Shown here: in pieces, positions 1 through 7,151 of the stretch
How positions within the stretch are numbered: the stretch's first letter is position 1
Layout of the letters: each line of letters opens with the position of its first letter
Assembly: GCA_016926765.1 (NCBI GenBank)
Contig: JAFGNY010000240.1
Coordinates: forward strand, 1 to 12,710
Reading direction: 5' to 3'
DNA length: 12,710 nucleotides
DNA from: Bacteroidales bacterium
Lineage (GTDB): Bacteria; Bacteroidota; Bacteroidia; Bacteroidales; FEN-979
The notes under the pieces: model-generated
Database searches by the model: none
Told to the model about the DNA's origin: nothing
The model's input: only the letters and a program-made list of their open reading frames with translations
Program-made: the position numbers and the translations under genes

Positions 1-104
1 AAACTCAGAAAGCGTTCAACGTAAACCTGAATCAGGGAATTTATTTCCTGGTTGTCCGATCAGGTTCTGAAAAATCGATGCAGAAACTCTTCATCACACA
101 TTAA
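1..104 (+). CDS. C-terminal end of a T9SS cargo protein (type A sorting domain), 5'-truncated
   Basis: Only the last 33 residues are in the window, read in the frame starting at base 3 and ending at TAA 102-104. They include QGIYFLVVRSGSEKSMQKLF and end in ITH. The G-I-Y-x-(L/V)-x-V strand followed by a Ser/Lys-rich turn and a final hydrophobic strand is the end of a type A T9SS sorting domain, the tail that directs proteins through the outer membrane and is removed on surface attachment. The same pattern ends the proteins at 280-2382, 2452-5955 and 8508-11981. What the rest of this protein does cannot be seen. A hairpin terminator follows 20 bases after the stop, so this gene probably ends its own transcript. 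Confidence 0.8.
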   Translation, partial: TQKAFNVNLNQGIYFLVVRSGSEKSMQKLFITH

Positions 105-124
105 AGACTTGCATCTGAAATGAC

Positions 125-167
125 CGAAAAAGAGGATATCCAAAACCACCCGGGATCCTCTTTTTCG
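125..167 (+). terminator. Hairpin terminator after the truncated cargo gene
   Basis: A perfect 13-bp inverted repeat pairs CGAAAAAGAGGAT (125-137) with ATCCTCTTTTTCG (155-167) across a 17-base loop. Weak T-rich sequence follows (TTTAAATTT). The stem is A/T-rich near its base, so the T5 inside the right arm may act as part of the U-tract. Because the stem carries A5 on the left and T5 on the right, it could also work on the opposite strand, though no gene reads in from that side. Confidence 0.7.
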
Positions 168-169
168 TT

Positions 170-177
170 TAAATTTG
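170..177 (+). promoter_or_regulatory. Possible -7 box for the 280-2382 protease gene
   Basis: TAAATTTG matches the Bacteroidota -7 consensus TAnnTTTG. It sits directly after the terminator stem and would give a 5' leader of roughly 95 bases. No good -33 TTTG is seen about 20 bases upstream, because that position lies in the hairpin loop. Apart from this, the 105-279 gap holds only the terminator and A/T-rich sequence before the start codon. Confidence 0.35.
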
Positions 178-279
178 TATTTTATAGGCAACCTTCGTGC
201 CTGTTCAATTGTCTTTAGATTCAGCAGGTCAAACTTCCATGACGATGGTAATTTTTAAAACTAATTAGATCTTTTTGTT

Positions 280-2382
280 ATGAAAAAACTTCTTCTCATT
301 GTTTTTACTTTCTTCGCGACCATCCCCTTGTTCGCCCAGGTAGTTGAAAAAACCTTTTATTTCTCAGATTTCCAGATATCACAAAAAGGCACCTACCGGA
401 TGATCGTTTTCCCCGGCACCCAACTCAGCGGTTTGCCCGGAGAACCTGTGCTACCCTATCAGACAATTTCCCTGATTTTGCCACCGGAACAGATCGCTGC
501 TTCCATTGAGGTCATCGGTGAAATGGAAAGGGAAATCCCGGGCACATACACCTTATTCCCGCAACAGCACGTCAGGCCGCTTTCTGAAGAAACATCAGGC
601 AATTTTATCCGGAATGAGGCGATCTACAAGCAACAGGAAAATTACCCCGCCAGCCATGCAGGCCATCTGATCACGCAATTCATGAATGGCTACGGGATCG
701 CTCTTTCCTCTTTCACTCCCGTTACCTACAATCCAGCAAAAGGAACGCTTGCCTATTATGGAAAAGTGATTGTCAGAATTCACACCTCCGCTGATCCGGC
801 AGCCCTTAACGCATTGGATAATCTGAACACCTCTGCTACAACAAGAGAACGGCTGGTCTCCCTGGTCCAGAATCCGGAGATGGCCGAAAACTACCCGACA
901 AAAGCTTCCCTGAAGACAGACTATCAGATCCTGATAATCACCACCAGTACCTTCAGTGACTCTTTTCAATCATTGATCGACATGTACCAGGCGCAGGGGA
1001 TGACGGCTCAGGTTGTTACAACACAAGCCATCAGCAGCGCCATGACCGGACAGGATCTGCAGGAGAAGATTCGCAACTACATCATCCAGGAGTACCAAAC
1101 CAACAGCGTTGAATTTATTTTACTGGGAGGCGACGTGGAACTGGTCCCTTACCGGGGCTTCTACTGTCAGGTTGAATCCTCCAGCCTCTACGAAGATGAT
1201 AACATTCCCGCTGACCTCTATTACTCAGCTCTCGACGGAACATGGGATGACAATGGAAACCTCCGCTGGGGAGAACCCGGCGAAGATGATCTGCTCCCCG
1301 ATATTGCTGTGACCAGGTTCCCTTTCAGCACAGAAACGGAATTGCAACATATGATCCATAAAAGTGTATTCTACCAGACCAGCCCCGTTGATGAGGAACG
1401 GCAGAATCCCTTTCTGGCAGGCGAGCATCTCTATTCTGATCCGATGACTTTCGGCAGTGATTACCTCGACCTTTTAATCGACGAACAAACTGCCAATGGC
1501 TATTATACCCATGGGATCCCCTCTTCCGAAAATACCATCACCACGCTTTACGATACACTGATCAGTTTGCCGAATAACATCTATCAATGGGATGTATCAT
1601 TATTCCTGAACGAGATCAACGAGGGCAAATCATTCATCCACCATTGCGGCCATGCCAATGTGACCTACGTGGCAAGGCTGAATATCTGGGATATCAACAA
1701 CCAGAACTTTTCCCAGGTGAACGGCGTTGACCACAACTATACACTGATGTACACACACGGGTGTTTGTGCGGTGCGTTCGATGAAAGTGACTGTATCGGA
1801 GAACGAATGGTCACCATCGACAACTTTCTGGTTGGAGGGGCTTTCAACTCCCGCTATGGCTGGTTCAATGAAGGGCAGACTGAAGGTCCTTCGGCACACC
1901 TGCACCGTGAATTCGTCAGTGCCCTCTACAACGATACGATAGCATACAAGCGGATCGGGGAGACTCACATGATGTCAAAGATAAAGACAGCTCCCTGGGT
2001 AACTGCTCCCGGGCAATGGGAACCGGGCGCACTGCGCTGGTGCTTCTACGATTGCAATGTATTTGGAGACCCTGCGATGGAAATCTGGACCGGTGATCCG
2101 ACAACAGGAACAACCGAAGTTCAACGGGATAATTCCCTCAGGTTATACCCAAATCCTGCAGGAACTGTTACCACGCTGAGTTTGCCGGAACCCCTTACTT
2201 CCGATGCCGATCTTATCCTAACAAACATGCTTGGACAGACCATGATGCATTCCACTCTCAGCGCGCAGGAAGGGACAGCAAACATGTTCCGGCTTGACCT
2301 GACAGGATTGGGTCCAGGCCTTTATCACGTAACCATTGAAACAACGACGGGAATAAAAAGCACGAAACTGATCATCCGTTAA
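280..2382 (+). CDS. Secreted C25-family cysteine protease, short form, with T9SS sorting domain
   Basis: A 700-aa secreted cysteine endopeptidase of the gingipain family (clan CD, caspase-like fold). Residues 1-19 are a signal peptide (MKKLLLIVFTFFATIPLFA), with Gln at +1. Residues about 20-210 resemble the C25 propeptide, including the SFTPVTYNPAKGTL strand that parallels the QYNPVTK strand of other C25 members. The peptidase domain spans about 215-600: ILIITTSTF, FILLGGDVELVPY, then the probable catalytic His458 in FIHHCGHAN and Cys495 in YTHGCLCGAF, closing with VFGDPAM (594-600). A type A sorting domain follows (LRLYPNPAG, 620-700, ending GLYHVTIET...KLIIR). Unlike the two larger proteases downstream, it has no Ig-like or PKD modules between catalytic domain and tail, and its active-site motifs differ, so it belongs to a different C25 branch. 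Substrate specificity cannot be read. The ATG is preceded by A/T-rich sequence without a Shine-Dalgarno, normal for this phylum. Confidence 0.92.
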   Translation: MKKLLLIVFTFFATIPLFAQVVEKTFYFSDFQISQKGTYRMIVFPGTQLSGLPGEPVLPYQTISLILPPEQIAASIEVIGEMEREIPGTYTLFPQQHVRPLSEETSGNFIRNEAIYKQQENYPASHAGHLITQFMNGYGIALSSFTPVTYNPAKGTLAYYGKVIVRIHTSADPAALNALDNLNTSATTRERLVSLVQNPEMAENYPTKASLKTDYQILIITTSTFSDSFQSLIDMYQAQGMTAQVVTTQAISSAMTGQDLQEKIRNYIIQEYQTNSVEFILLGGDVELVPYRGFYCQVESSSLYEDDNIPADLYYSALDGTWDDNGNLRWGEPGEDDLLPDIAVTRFPFSTETELQHMIHKSVFYQTSPVDEERQNPFLAGEHLYSDPMTFGSDYLDLLIDEQTANGYYTHGIPSSENTITTLYDTLISLPNNIYQWDVSLFLNEINEGKSFIHHCGHANVTYVARLNIWDINNQNFSQVNGVDHNYTLMYTHGCLCGAFDESDCIGERMVTIDNFLVGGAFNSRYGWFNEGQTEGPSAHLHREFVSALYNDTIAYKRIGETHMMSKIKTAPWVTAPGQWEPGALRWCFYDCNVFGDPAMEIWTGDPTTGTTEVQRDNSLRLYPNPAGTVTTLSLPEPLTSDADLILTNMLGQTMMHSTLSAQEGTANMFRLDLTGLGPGLYHVTIETTTGIKSTKLIIR

Positions 2383-2404
2383 TCCCTAACATTGTAATTT
2401 TTTT

Positions 2405-2412
2405 TACCTTTG
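2405..2412 (+). promoter_or_regulatory. Putative -7 box (TACCTTTG) for the 2452-5955 protease
   Basis: TACCTTTG is an exact TAnnTTTG match in the 69-base gap between the two protease genes, 39 bases before the ATG, following a long T-run. A start site near 2418 would give a leader of about 30 bases. There is no good TTTG at the usual -33 spacing; an ATTG at 2391-2394 is too close. No terminator hairpin separates the two genes, so read-through from the upstream gene is also possible. Confidence 0.55.
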
Positions 2413-2451
2413 TAAATTCCTTCAACCAATACGAATCAAATAAACCAAATC

Positions 2452-5400
2452 ATGAAAAAAATTTCTCTCTTATTCTCGCTGATGCTTTTTGCTTTTTTCG
2501 GTCTTCAGGCTCAGCAGTACAACTATTCCGATTCATGGGGAAATGCAGGATTTAACCTGGTAGCATCAGAAACATCTGCTATTGAGGTTGTTTATTCTGT
2601 TCCGGTGTTTGCTCTCGAAGATCAGACGATCAACGGAGAAGCGATGAAAAACATCATGCTGCCCGGAAATTTTCTGTTCAATGATGCCGGCGCCCCAAAC
2701 CTGCCTGGAACTGGACGTTATATCGCCATCCCGCAGGGTTCGGTCCCAACCGTCAGGATTGTCAGCCAACGAACGGAAGTAATTCACAATGTGAATATTC
2801 AACCCGCTCCTGTGATCCCTGCTGATAATGACAATAACCCTCTGGATTTTACTAAAAACATGGAAATCTACGGGAAAGATGCTCTTTACCCTGCATCGCC
2901 GGTAACCATTTCTGAAGTGACCCAGATCCGTGGAACTGATGCAGTCATCCTTGGTGTGACTCCTTTCCAATACAATCCAGTTACGAAGGATCTGATTGTT
3001 TACCGCGACATTCAGATTGCCATCGATTGCGAAGGCGGAACAGGAGTTTATGGAAATGACAGATTGCGTAGCCCTTACTGGGACGGACTGATGTCTGATG
3101 CCATCCTCAACTACTCTGTGTTGCCTGCGATTGATTATTCAGCACGGATCAATGAAAAACTGCAGAATCCTACCGAGGATGATGAGTGTGAATATATGAT
3201 CATCACACCTACAGGCGATGATTTCATCAGTTGGGCTGACTCCATTGCCAAATTCAGAAATGAACAGGGTATCCTGACAAAAGTCTTCACCGTGGACGAG
3301 GTTGGCGGAAACACCACCACAGCCATTGAAGGATTCATCAACAATGCTTACAACACCTGGTCTACCCCCCCGGCTGCCTGCCTGATTTTAGGTGACTACG
3401 GCACCAATGGAGCCATCAACGTCATCGCTCCCATCTGGAATAACTACTGTGCATCCGATAACATTTATGCTGATGTCAACAGCGACCAGATGCCCGATGT
3501 GATCCTTGCCAGAATGACAGCAAACAACGATGCCCAGCTAACCACCTTTATCACTAAATTTTTAAGCTACGAAAGAAACCCCGAAACCGACACCGCATTT
3601 TATAACCACCCGATCACGGCCCTGGGATGGCAAACAGAACGTTGGTTCCAGATCTGTTCTGAAGTTGTTGGAGGGTATTTCCTTCATGTGAAAGGACGTC
3701 AGCCAACCCGTATCAATGCGCTTTACGGGGGAAATCCCAATGTGGACCCCTGGTCGACCGCTACCAACACCTCCACCGTTCTGAACTATTTCGGGCCGAA
3801 CGGATTGGGGTACATCCCTGCAACACCTCAGGAACTTGGCGGCTTCACCGGAGGGACATCCACCCAGGTCACGAATGCTATCAATGCCGGATCCTTTGTT
3901 CTCCAGCACCGCGACCACGGCGCCGAAACCTTATGGGGAGAACCCTCATACAGCAACAACAACATCAATCAGCTTGATAACACACAGCTGATCCATATCT
4001 TCTCTATCAACTGCCTCACAGGAAAATACAACTGGGGCAGCGAATGCTTCACTGAAAAATTCCACCGTCATACCAAAAACGGATACAATTCCGGCGCATT
4101 GAGCGTAACCGGCGCTTCAGAGGTTTCCTACTCATTTGTGAATGATACTTACGTTTGGGGACTGATGGACAACCTGTGGCCCGATTTCATGCCGGCTATG
4201 ACCTCCCAGGTGGAACACCGTGGACTTCTTCCCGCTTTTGGAAACGCAGCAGGGAAATATTTTCTGCAGCAATCCAGCTGGCCATACAACACAAACAACA
4301 AATCGGTTACCTACAATCTCTTCCATCACCACGGAGATGCTTTCTCCTGCCTCTATGATACAGTTCCTGCCGAGCTTGATGTTGATCACGATACAATTAT
4401 AATGTACGGAAGCACTACATTTCCAGTTACTGCAACCGAATTTAGCATCATCGCCCTCAGTCTTAACGGCGAACTCCTGGCTACGGCTGAAGGTGAAGGC
4501 TCAACACCGGTTGTGATGACGATCCCCGTTCTGCCTCCGGGATCCCAGGTGAAAGTGGTTGTAACAATGAAAGATTATTTCCGCTATGAAGACCTTGTTC
4601 CGGTAGTCGCCGATATCCTGATCGCCAATTTCGAAGCCAGTGCAACACATGTTTGTGATGGAAATTTAATCAACTTCACAGACCTGTCAAGCGGAAATCC
4701 AACTGCCTGGGAATGGACCTTCGAAGGAGGGACACCTTCTTCCTCTACAGAACAACATCCGGGCAATATCGAATACACTGAAGCCGGTTCTTATACCGTC
4801 AGCCTGACCGTTACCAAAGGAACTGAGACTTCAACCGAAACGAAGACCGACTTTATCAATGTCTTCCATACTCCTACGGCCGATTTCGAAGCAGGCCCGC
4901 TCTGCGAAAAAACTTCCGTGAACTTCACTGACCTTTCCAATCCCAACGGTGGCACGATCACTGCCTGGGCCTGGGACTTCGGCGATCCGGCATCGGGTAT
5001 CAACAACAACTCAACTCTGCAGAATCCAAGCCATATTTATGTTGATCCGGGTACCTATATCGTTACGCTGTACGTGGTCAACGACGGGACCTGTATCGAC
5101 TCCCTGAAAATGGAAACTATCATCGAGGGCTTGCCACAACAGGCAGCCGCCCCGCAAGGCGATGCCATCATCTGTGAAGCCTCAACAGGCAATCTCTTTA
5201 CAACGGATGGAACCCCGCTGGCTACTTCCTATGAATGGATCCTTGATCCATCCTCTGCAGGAACTATCATTGGGACAGGAACAGAGATTACTCTCGATGT
5301 TGCTGAGGGGTATACCGGCTCTGCCACCCTTAGGGTAAGAGGAATCAACGATTGCGGAAACGGCAGCGTATCCGATGCGCTGACACTGACGGTTCAGGAA

Positions 5401-5955
5401 ATCCTTCCTGCTCCTGCTGCTGCACCGGCTGGTCCGGACACGGTAGACCTGAAAGAGGTAACCAGTTCCGACTTCACAGCAACCGAAGTAACCGGAGCTA
5501 TTGGCTACACCTGGGTGATCGATCCTGAAAATGCCGGTGAACTCACTCCGGATGGCCTTCAGCTGACCGTTACCTGGGATCCTGATTTCAGGGGTGATGC
5601 CAACATCACCTATGCAGGGGTATCCGATGAATGTGAAGGATATTTCTCGCCAGCTAAAGTTGTTACCGTGAAGAATACCCTCGGTATCAATGAGTTCAAT
5701 GCCTATAACGTATCCATTTACCCGAATCCGAATACCGGTAAATTCAATATTAAACTGAATACCGGCGAGCAGAGTGTCGTAAACATTAAAATCTTCAACC
5801 TGCTTGGTACTATGGTATATCATGAAGAGAATGTAAGTATCTTCAACGATCTGACCAAAACAATTGACCTCTCTTCCATTCCCAAAGGAATCTATCACCT
5901 GAAGGTGGAAGGCACACGGGGAACATCTATTCTCCGTGTGGTGATCGACCGGTAA
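2452..5955 (+). CDS. Gingipain-like C25 protease with Ig-like and PKD modules and T9SS sorting domain
   Basis: A 1167-aa secreted cysteine protease. In order: signal peptide 1-20 (cut before Gln21); a gingipain-type propeptide to about 246, with GRYIAIPQG and PFQYNPVTKDLIVYRD; and a C25 catalytic domain, about 247-632. Its active-site His489 lies in HRDHGAETLWGEP and Cys521 in FSINCLTGKYNW. Their 32-residue spacing and context (HG-x-E-T-x-W; a second C-F-x-E motif after the Cys) parallel gingipain R. A C25-type Ig-like domain (about 638-722) follows, then PKD modules at about 724-803 and 807-893 (AWEWTFEGGTP, AWAWDFGDPA), two PKD-like modules at about 898-983 and 984-1077, and a type A sorting domain from IYPNPNTG (1089) to the end. 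The protein at 8508-11981 is a full-length paralogue. Predicted location is the cell surface or medium. The residue setting S1 specificity is not identifiable, so Arg/Lys preference should not be assumed. Confidence 0.95.
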   Translation: MKKISLLFSLMLFAFFGLQAQQYNYSDSWGNAGFNLVASETSAIEVVYSVPVFALEDQTINGEAMKNIMLPGNFLFNDAGAPNLPGTGRYIAIPQGSVPTVRIVSQRTEVIHNVNIQPAPVIPADNDNNPLDFTKNMEIYGKDALYPASPVTISEVTQIRGTDAVILGVTPFQYNPVTKDLIVYRDIQIAIDCEGGTGVYGNDRLRSPYWDGLMSDAILNYSVLPAIDYSARINEKLQNPTEDDECEYMIITPTGDDFISWADSIAKFRNEQGILTKVFTVDEVGGNTTTAIEGFINNAYNTWSTPPAACLILGDYGTNGAINVIAPIWNNYCASDNIYADVNSDQMPDVILARMTANNDAQLTTFITKFLSYERNPETDTAFYNHPITALGWQTERWFQICSEVVGGYFLHVKGRQPTRINALYGGNPNVDPWSTATNTSTVLNYFGPNGLGYIPATPQELGGFTGGTSTQVTNAINAGSFVLQHRDHGAETLWGEPSYSNNNINQLDNTQLIHIFSINCLTGKYNWGSECFTEKFHRHTKNGYNSGALSVTGASEVSYSFVNDTYVWGLMDNLWPDFMPAMTSQVEHRGLLPAFGNAAGKYFLQQSSWPYNTNNKSVTYNLFHHHGDAFSCLYDTVPAELDVDHDTIIMYGSTTFPVTATEFSIIALSLNGELLATAEGEGSTPVVMTIPVLPPGSQVKVVVTMKDYFRYEDLVPVVADILIANFEASATHVCDGNLINFTDLSSGNPTAWEWTFEGGTPSSSTEQHPGNIEYTEAGSYTVSLTVTKGTETSTETKTDFINVFHTPTADFEAGPLCEKTSVNFTDLSNPNGGTITAWAWDFGDPASGINNNSTLQNPSHIYVDPGTYIVTLYVVNDGTCIDSLKMETIIEGLPQQAAAPQGDAIICEASTGNLFTTDGTPLATSYEWILDPSSAGTIIGTGTEITLDVAEGYTGSATLRVRGINDCGNGSVSDALTLTVQEILPAPAAAPAGPDTVDLKEVTSSDFTATEVTGAIGYTWVIDPENAGELTPDGLQLTVTWDPDFRGDANITYAGVSDECEGYFSPAKVVTVKNTLGINEFNAYNVSIYPNPNTGKFNIKLNTGEQSVVNIKIFNLLGTMVYHEENVSIFNDLTKTIDLSSIPKGIYHLKVEGTRGTSILRVVIDR

Positions 5956-5974
5956 CCGGCTACATCAACCCTTT

Positions 5975-6019
5975 AACCGGTAAAGACGGGGCATACCCCG
6001 TCTTTACCGGTTTTTTTTT
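5975..6019 (+). terminator. Strong rho-independent terminator
   Basis: A perfect 17-bp stem, AACCGGTAAAGACGGGG (5975-5991) with its complement (5996-6012), encloses a CATA tetraloop and runs into a T9 tract (6011-6019). It starts 20 bases after the protease stop codon and isolates the protease from the sigma-factor operon downstream. Confidence 0.95.
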
Positions 6020-6055
6020 GCCCATTTCCAACTTTTTTCATTTCTTGTCGTCCCT

Positions 6056-6643
6056 ATGACAAAACAAACCGAATTGAACAGGGCAGCGACCGACATTCAC
6101 AGGGATCTTGTTGGCCTTTGTAAGAAAGGGGATCGCGTAGCCCAGTACCGGTTGTACAAACTTTACTCTCAGGCGATGTACAATATCTGTTTGCGCATGG
6201 TGTCCGATCAGGATGAAGCCCATGATCTCCTCCAGGAGTCCTTCATCAAGGCATTCAGTAAACTGAGATCCTTCAGGGGTGACTGCACCTTCGGGGTCTG
6301 GCTCAAACGGATCGTAATCAACCAGTGCATCTCCTACCTTCGCAAACGACCTCCTTTTCTGATCGGGATGGATGAAAACCAGGTTGCAGACATTCCGGAT
6401 GAGCCGGTTGAGGATTCGGAGATCTCACCGGAGCTGATCCATGAATCAATCAGAGACCTGCCAGCAAGAGCCAGGGTGATTTTTAACCTGTTTTGCCTCG
6501 AGGGATACCGGCATAAAGAGATCGCAGAAATGCTGGGAATCACCGAGTCAACTTCCAAAACACAGTACCACAGAGCCAGGCTGATGATCCAGCAAAAGAT
6601 TAAAGAGAAACTCTATGAAAAACAGACTGGAATCTTATATTGA
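6056..6643 (+). CDS. ECF-type RNA polymerase sigma factor
   Basis: A 195-aa sigma-70 family factor of the extracytoplasmic-function group, which directs RNA polymerase to a small gene set when released from an anti-sigma factor. Region 2 spans about 31-98: the YRLYKLYSQAMYNICLRMV helix, the core-binding DEAHDLLQESFIKAF, and the -10-reading FGVWLKRIVINQCISYLRK. A linker of about 30 residues is rich in acidic residues and proline. Region 4 spans about 128-180: IRDLPARARVIFNLFCLEGY, then a helix-turn-helix, HKEIAEMLGITESTSKTQYHRAR. No region 3 or extra C-terminal domain is present, and length is normal for the group. The next gene starts inside its 3' end (29-base overlap), as usual for a sigma/anti-sigma pair. 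The upstream gap of about 35 bases after the terminator holds no convincing TAnnTTTG box; the promoter may be of another type, such as an autoregulated ECF promoter. Whether it controls the neighbouring proteases is unknown. Confidence 0.95.
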   Translation: MTKQTELNRAATDIHRDLVGLCKKGDRVAQYRLYKLYSQAMYNICLRMVSDQDEAHDLLQESFIKAFSKLRSFRGDCTFGVWLKRIVINQCISYLRKRPPFLIGMDENQVADIPDEPVEDSEISPELIHESIRDLPARARVIFNLFCLEGYRHKEIAEMLGITESTSKTQYHRARLMIQQKIKEKLYEKQTGILY

Positions 6644-7151
6644 AAGCAACAGGGATAGACTTGACCTCAGCGTTCCCGATGATGATGCTGTATGGAAAAA
6701 GATCTCCGGCACCCTCGATGCCAGGAAAAGACAGGCAGGATGGATATGGAAAGCTGCCGCTGTTTTGCTGGTCCTTCTCTCCGTTGGAAGCGTCTCTATC
6801 TACTCCGTGAACCGGGCTCTCCATCATCAACCTGCAGGGATCTCTCTCAACGATATTTCCAAAGAATTGGGCGCCGAAGAGATCCTGTTCCGCCAGGAAG
6901 TATACCGGAAAATGGACCAGGTGAAAAACAGCAACATAGATCCGACGCTTTCTGTCGACCTCTATAGAGAGTTACACCAGATTGATATTCAGTATGATGG
7001 TTATCTGGCCGACCTCCAGCAGTTGGGGGATAACCCAAAGGTGATCAGGGGGATGATCAGATGCTATGAACAAAAAATCAGAATTCTTGAACAAACAATC
7101 CGTGAAATTGAAAAAAGTGAACGCTATGACAACAAAACTGAACCTCAATAA
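6615..7151 (+). CDS. Probable membrane-bound anti-sigma factor
   Basis: A 178-aa single-pass membrane protein, called an anti-sigma factor mainly because it overlaps the ECF sigma gene and has the right topology. Residues 1-42 form a charged cytoplasmic segment (SYIESNRDRLDLSVPDDDAV, then WKKISGTLDARKRQ). Residues 43-65 form one transmembrane helix (WIWKAAAVLLVLLSVGSVSI), with Lys/Arg on the inner side. Residues 66-178 would lie in the periplasm and end in a helical, probably coiled-coil stretch (about 125-172; YEQKIRILEQTIREIEKSER). There is no HxxxCxxC zinc motif and no FecR-type domain, so it is not a classical ZAS or FecR anti-sigma factor. The next gene starts inside its 3' end. Function is inferred from position and topology, not from a recognised family motif. 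Confidence 0.75.
   Translation: MKNRLESYIESNRDRLDLSVPDDDAVWKKISGTLDARKRQAGWIWKAAAVLLVLLSVGSVSIYSVNRALHHQPAGISLNDISKELGAEEILFRQEVYRKMDQVKNSNIDPTLSVDLYRELHQIDIQYDGYLADLQQLGDNPKVIRGMIRCYEQKIRILEQTIREIEKSERYDNKTEPQ

Noticed and set aside
120..218. Small + strand ORF of 32 codons starting ATG 120
   Set aside because: It runs through the hairpin terminator at 125-167, has no recognisable protein features and no supporting start context; it is best explained as chance.
4621..5680. PKD modules as evidence of chitinase or collagenase function
   Set aside because: PKD and Ig-like modules are generic stalk domains in secreted Bacteroidota proteins. The His/Cys pair and gingipain-like propeptide define the protein as a C25 protease, and nothing points to a specific polymer substrate.
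5182..5898. Minus-strand open frame of 238 codons
   Set aside because: It lies wholly inside the stalk and sorting domain of the + strand protease, whose protein features are clear. The minus-strand translation is low in recognisable motifs and is a shadow frame.
7066..7125. Longer start (ATG 7066) for the repeat protein
   Set aside because: It would put 20 mostly charged residues before the signal segment and overlap the anti-sigma gene by 86 bases. ATG 7126 gives a normal export signal and an overlap like the preceding one. Not excluded, only less likely.
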